NCBI GenBank assembly: GCA_940746715.1
Contig: CALNWN010000001.1
Coordinates: forward strand, 434,001 to 498,000
Source of the DNA: an uncultured Paraburkholderia sp.
GTDB lineage: Bacteria > Pseudomonadota > Gammaproteobacteria > Burkholderiales > Burkholderiaceae
DNA length: 64,000 nt
Reading direction: 5' to 3'
Part shown: positions 59,227 through 64,000 of the stretch, one piece after another
Layout: every line of letters begins with the position of its first letter
Numbering within the stretch: the first letter of the stretch is position 1
Notes under the pieces: model-generated
Seen by the model: only the letters and a program-made list of their open reading frames with translations
Told to the model about the DNA's origin: nothing
The model's database searches: none
Made by a program: the position numbers and the translations under genes

Positions 59227-60178
59227 GTGAGCGACCAGTTGCAAAAATTCATGTTCAGCGCGGCGCCGGTGCGCGGCGAAATCGTTTCGCTGCGCAATAC
59301 GTGGCAGGAAGTGCTGACGCGCCGCGAGTATCCGGCGCCCGTGCGAACGATTCTCGGCGAGATGATGGCGGCCTGCGCGCTGCTGTCGGCGAATCTGAAG
59401 TTCGACGGCACGCTGATCATGCAGATTTTCGGCGACGGCCCCGCCAAGATGCTGGTGGTTCAGTGCAGCTCCGACCTGTCGATGCGCGCCACCGCCAAGC
59501 TTTCCGGCGACGAAGGCAGCACGATCGGCGAGAGCACCTCGATGGTGGAACTGCTCAACGCAAGCGGGCATGGCCGCTGCGTGATCACGCTCGATCCGCG
59601 CGACAAGAAACCCGGTCAGCAGCCGTATCAGAGTATCGTGCCGCTCTCGGGCGAAAATGGGCCGCTCAACTCGATGGCGGAAGTGCTCGAGCACTACATG
59701 CATCACTCCGAGCAACTCGATACGCGCCTGTGGCTCGCGGCGAATTCGGAACGCGCGGTCGGCATGCTGCTGCAAAAGCTTCCCGGCGACGGCGGCATCG
59801 TCCCGCATCCGGCGAACTGGACGCCGATACGTGGGAGCGCGTCTGCACGCTCGGCGGCACGCTCTCGCAAGACGAACTGCTGAAGGAAGAGCCGGAAACC
59901 GTGTTCCGCCGGCTCTTCTGGCAGGAAAACGTGCAGCATTTCGAGCCGGCCAGCGCGCGTTTCGAATGCACCTGCTCGCGCGAGAAGGTCGGTTCGATGC
60001 TGAAGATGCTGGGTCGCGAGGAAGTGGACGGCGTGATCGAAAAGCGCGGCCACGTCGAAATTCATTGCGAGTTTTTTGCAACCAGCGGTACGAATTCGAC
60101 CCCGTCGACGTGGCGCAACTTTTTCTCGCCAATGCACTCTTACAAGGAGTCACGCCGGCCGCCGAGCAACGGCACTGA
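59227..60178 (+). pseudogene. hslO: Redox-regulated chaperone Hsp33, two frameshifts
   Basis: Hsp33 is activated by oxidation of a four-cysteine zinc centre. The GTG at 59227 starts MSDQLQKFMFSAAP. The frame is conserved through PHPANW, where one G appears missing (59819-59821; NW-DADTWERV expected). The next segment (LGGTLSQDELLKEEPETVFRRLFW, CTCSREKV) is in another frame. At 60071-60078 a T-run of six instead of four shifts it again, inside the second Cys pair: CEF-CNQRYEFDP is expected. With both repaired the protein has 316 residues, the usual Hsp33 length. The zinc centre is destroyed as written. Confidence 0.9.
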
Positions 60179-60269
60179 TACCGCCGGCGGGCTGGCGCTT
60201 TGCGCGTTCGCCGGGTGCTGGATGAGCGCGCCCGGCGTTCGTCCGGGTATCGACCGATCGAGATTCAAC

Positions 60270-60656
60270 ATGAGCATGCCCACTTCGCTGCCGCGCCCCG
60301 CCCGCACGTTTGCCGTATTGACGGCACTCGCGGGCCTCACTGCGTTGAGCGGTTGCATGATGGACCCGCCGGGCCCGTCGCCGATTTACAGCCGGCTGCC
60401 CACCGATCAGTCGGGCATGGCCAGCACCGCCCAGCCGCTCACGCCTGCCGAGCGCCAGCGGTACGACGCCATCGATCGGCAGGTCATGGCTGAGCAGAGC
60501 CAGGCGATTGCCGCGGAAAGCGCCGCACAGGCGTGGTCGCGCTATTACAGTCCGCCTGTGCCCGTCACCGTGTACGGCAGCTATTACGGCGGTGGCTGGG
60601 GGCACGGCTGGGGCACCGGCGTCGGCTTCGGCTACGGGCCGTACTGGGGCTGGTAG
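60270..60656 (+). CDS. Small Gly/Tyr-rich lipoprotein
   Basis: The 128-residue precursor has lipobox LTALSGC near residues 24-30 and a mature region that starts MMDPPGPSPIYSRLP. Its last 30 residues are Gly, Tyr and Trp only (VYGSYYGGGWGHGWG, then GVGFGYGPYWGW). It could be a surface-exposed or outer-membrane lipoprotein; no domain is recognised. The ATG at 60270 is chosen over the long open frame upstream, which is hslO in other frames. A strong terminator follows at 60717. Confidence 0.8.
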   Translation: MSMPTSLPRPARTFAVLTALAGLTALSGCMMDPPGPSPIYSRLPTDQSGMASTAQPLTPAERQRYDAIDRQVMAEQSQAIAAESAAQAWSRYYSPPVPVTVYGSYYGGGWGHGWGTGVGFGYGPYWGW

Positions 60657-60716
60657 TGAGCTGAGCGGTGCGATGCGGGGTTGGCGGGACTTCCGACTTC
60701 CGCGAGCTGCTAATGC

Positions 60717-60749
60717 AAAAAGGCGCGGTTTGTGGACCGCGCCTTTTTT
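60717..60749 (+). terminator. Bidirectional terminator between the lipoprotein and ftsB
   Basis: AAAAAGGCGCGGT pairs with ACCGCGCCTTTTT around the loop TTGTGG. It lies between two convergent genes and has T-runs on both strands. Confidence 0.9.
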
Positions 60750-60804
60750 ACGTCCTGTGGGCCGTCTCACCCGGCCATTGCCGTCAAGGCATTTGTCGAC
60801 AACC

Positions 60805-61236
60805 TCAGTGCGCCGGCTTCTTCTCTTTTGCCGCCTTGCCGCAGTGCTTGCGCTCGGGTTTCGCGCGCGATTCCGGATTCGGCACCACATGCAGCGGCGC
60901 TGCCGACACCTCGCCGCGAGTCGACGTCGTGGTGGAAGGCGCATTCGCCGTCGGCAAAGGTGCATTCGGCGACACGAACTGGACGAACACCTCGCCGTCT
61001 TTCACCATACCCATTTCATACCGGGCGCGCTCTTCGACGGCAGCCGTGCCGTTCTGCAGATCCTGCACCTCGCCCTGAATGCGCTCGTTGCGCAGCTTGG
61101 CGTCGGCGTTCTTTTGCATCTGCTGCGCGAGTTGCTGCTGCAGTTCGTGAACGCGCAACCATCCGCCATGGCCCCACCACAGCGGATACTGGATCAACGC
61201 CAGCAGAACGATCAATACAGCAGTGACGAGCCGCAT
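60805..61236 (-). CDS. ftsB: Cell-division protein FtsB
   Basis: FtsB is a bitopic inner-membrane protein of the FtsQBL complex, essential for septation. The 143-residue protein has one N-terminal membrane helix ([19 protein letters not shown]) and a coiled coil ([27 protein letters not shown]), then a disordered tail much longer than in E. coli, ending KKPAH. Start 61236 ([12 protein letters not shown]) fits the membrane helix. It is downstream of eno, as in most proteobacteria. Confidence 0.92.
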   Translation of the reverse strand: MRLVTAVLIVLLALIQYPLWWGHGGWLRVHELQQQLAQQMQKNADAKLRNERIQGEVQDLQNGTAAVEERARYEMGMVKDGEVFVQFVSPNAPLPTANAPSTTTSTRGEVSAAPLHVVPNPESRAKPERKHCGKAAKEKKPAH

Positions 61237-61355
61237 GAAGTAAGCACAATAAATACGCGCCGCCCTGCGCTTTACGCAGGGCGGCGAGGTCAATCAGACA
61301 CGAGGAAAAACCGGCTCATCGGTCAGTGCAGAAACAGTCTGGTCCTGACCATTCA

Positions 61356-62792
<1,437 letters not shown>

Positions 62793-62827
62793 TCATGCTG
62801 CGAGCGCACGCGCGGCGAATGCGTGAT

Positions 62828-63682
62828 TCAGTTGAAATCGCTTTCGAGGAACGGCGCGCGCTTCACGGCCTGATCGAGCGTGACGAGCGTTTCCAGCAGA
62901 TCGGCCATGCGATGCAGCGGCACGGCGTTCGGACCGTCCGACTTCGCTTCTGCCGGATTCGGATGCGTTTCCATGAAGAGCCCTGCCACGCCGACCGCAA
63001 CGGCCGCCCGCGCGAGCACCGGCACGAACTCGCGCTGACCGCCCGAACTCGTTCCCTGCCCGCCCGGCAACTGCACCGAATGCGTCGCGTCGAACACGAC
63101 GGGCGCGTTCGTTTCGCGCATGATCGCGAGCGAGCGCATGTCCGACACAAGGTTGTTATAACCGAACGACACGCCGCGCTCGCACGCCATGAAACGGTCT
63201 TCGGAAAGGCCCGCTTCGCGTGCCGCGTCGCGCGCCTTGTCGATCACGTTCTTCATGTCGTGCGGCGCGAGAAACTGGCCCTTCTTGATGTTGACCGGCT
63301 TGCCCGAGCGCGCGCACGCGTGAATGAAGTCCGTTTGACGGCAAAGAAAGGCCGGCGTTTGCAGGACGTCGACCACCGAGGCGACCTGTTCTATCTCGTG
63401 CTCCGCGTGAACATCCGTCAGCACCGGCAGGCCGAGCTGACGCTTCACTTCCGACAGAATGCGCAAGCCTTCGTCCATGCCGAGACCGCGAAACGACTTG
63501 CCGCTGCTGCGATTAGCCTTGTCGTACGACGATTTGTAGATGAACGGAATGTTCAGCTTCGCGCAAATTTCCTTCAGGCGGCCTGCCGTGTCGATCGTCA
63601 TTTGCTCCGATTCGACGACACAGGTGCCCGCGATCAGGAAAAACGGCTTGTCGAGCCCGATTTCGAAATCGCCCAGCTTCAT
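62828..63682 (-). CDS. kdsA: 2-dehydro-3-deoxyphosphooctonate aldolase
   Basis: KdsA condenses PEP with arabinose-5-phosphate to KDO-8-phosphate, a precursor of lipopolysaccharide, and is essential in Gram-negative bacteria. The 284-residue protein begins [25 protein letters not shown] and contains [16 protein letters not shown] and [16 protein letters not shown]. Start overlaps the pyrG stop by three bases (ATGA), so coupled translation is likely. enolase follows on the same strand. Confidence 0.96.
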   Translation of the reverse strand: MKLGDFEIGLDKPFFLIAGTCVVESEQMTIDTAGRLKEICAKLNIPFIYKSSYDKANRSSGKSFRGLGMDEGLRILSEVKRQLGLPVLTDVHAEHEIEQVASVVDVLQTPAFLCRQTDFIHACARSGKPVNIKKGQFLAPHDMKNVIDKARDAAREAGLSEDRFMACERGVSFGYNNLVSDMRSLAIMRETNAPVVFDATHSVQLPGGQGTSSGGQREFVPVLARAAVAVGVAGLFMETHPNPAEAKSDGPNAVPLHRMADLLETLVTLDQAVKRAPFLESDFN

Positions 63683-64000
63683 GCTTTCTCCTCGACTTCA
63701 TTCGCGACGCGCGACTGCTGATGCGCAAGCGCTGCCTCGACGAACGACTTGAACAGCGGATGGCCGTCGCGCGGCGTGGAGGTGAATTCCGGGTGGAACT
63801 GCACGCCAACGAACCACGGGTGCATGCTGCGCGGCAGTTCCATCATTTCCGGCAGATCTTCACTCGGGGTACGGGCGCTGATGATAAGACCACAGGCCTC
63901 GAGCTGGGGCACGAAGCGGTTATTGACTTCATAACGGTGACGATGACGCTCGTTCACGTCCTTGCCGTAGATTTCCTCGGCCATCGTGCCGGGCTTGATC
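63679..64000 (-). CDS. pyrG: CTP synthase, C-terminal part only (runs off window)
   Basis: This is the C-terminal end of the glutamine amidotransferase half of CTP synthase, which aminates UTP. The visible 107 codons read [29 protein letters not shown] to the GATase block [22 protein letters not shown], which holds the His-x-Glu catalytic pair. The gene continues past the right edge. It ends at a TGA overlapping the kdsA start. Confidence 0.93.
   Translation of the reverse strand, partial: IKPGTMAEEIYGKDVNERHRHRYEVNNRFVPQLEACGLIISARTPSEDLPEMMELPRSMHPWFVGVQFHPEFTSTPRDGHPLFKSFVEAALAHQQSRVANEVEEKA

Overview
The window is a GC-rich chromosomal segment from a betaproteobacterium of the Burkholderiaceae, most likely Burkholderia, Paraburkholderia or Caballeronia. 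The protein sequences, the pyrG-kdsA-eno-ftsB order, the single-copy hisZ next to purA, and the ndk-rlmN-rodZ-ispG-hisS-yfgM-bamB-der-hfq-hflX-hflK-hflC-purA order all point there. Nearly everything is housekeeping. I see no insertion sequence, prophage, CRISPR array, rRNA or tRNA.

Layout. 0-7 kb (minus): cysS, an AlkA-type glycosylase, accA, tilS and lysC. 7-10.3 kb (plus): a TPR secreted protein, two tandem cyclophilins and lpxH. 10.4-12.4 kb (minus): cysE and trmJ. 12.9-19.5 kb (plus): suhB, an LplT-like transporter, mutS and a divergent metallophosphoesterase-like protein. 19.5-30.4 kb, mixed strands: slyD, roxA, a tiny Ala/Ser lipoprotein, a DinG-family helicase, a DUF465 protein, a coiled-coil secreted protein, tex and kup. 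30.6-48 kb: one long minus-strand block that reads ndk to hpt. 48-64 kb: yccA, an MBL hydrolase, bamC, dapA, a methyltransferase, trpS, a site-2 protease, a YrdC/YciO protein, a PHP phosphoesterase, an alpha/beta hydrolase, a DUF455 protein, gamma carbonic anhydrase, hslO, a Gly/Tyr-rich lipoprotein, ftsB, eno, kdsA and the 3' end of pyrG.

Together the genes cover translation (four tRNA synthetase or tRNA/rRNA-modifying groups), cell envelope assembly (LpxH, KdsA, BamB, BamC, RodZ, FtsB, LplT-like), amino-acid and nucleotide synthesis (LysC, DapA, CysE, HisZ, PurA, PyrG, Ndk), and protein quality control and RNA chaperoning (Hfq, HflK/C, Hsp33, cyclophilins, SlyD).

The most unusual property is damage. 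Eight recognisable genes (ppiB, cysE, tex, hpt, an MBL hydrolase, a methyltransferase, an alpha/beta hydrolase and hslO) carry about twelve small lesions. Most are one-base indels; there is also an in-frame amber codon and a 20-bp tandem duplication. The classically essential genes in the window are all open. This is either error in a draft assembly or early, real gene erosion as in host-restricted Burkholderiaceae. The sequence alone cannot settle which, but the non-homopolymer lesions and their avoidance of essential genes lean toward some real decay.
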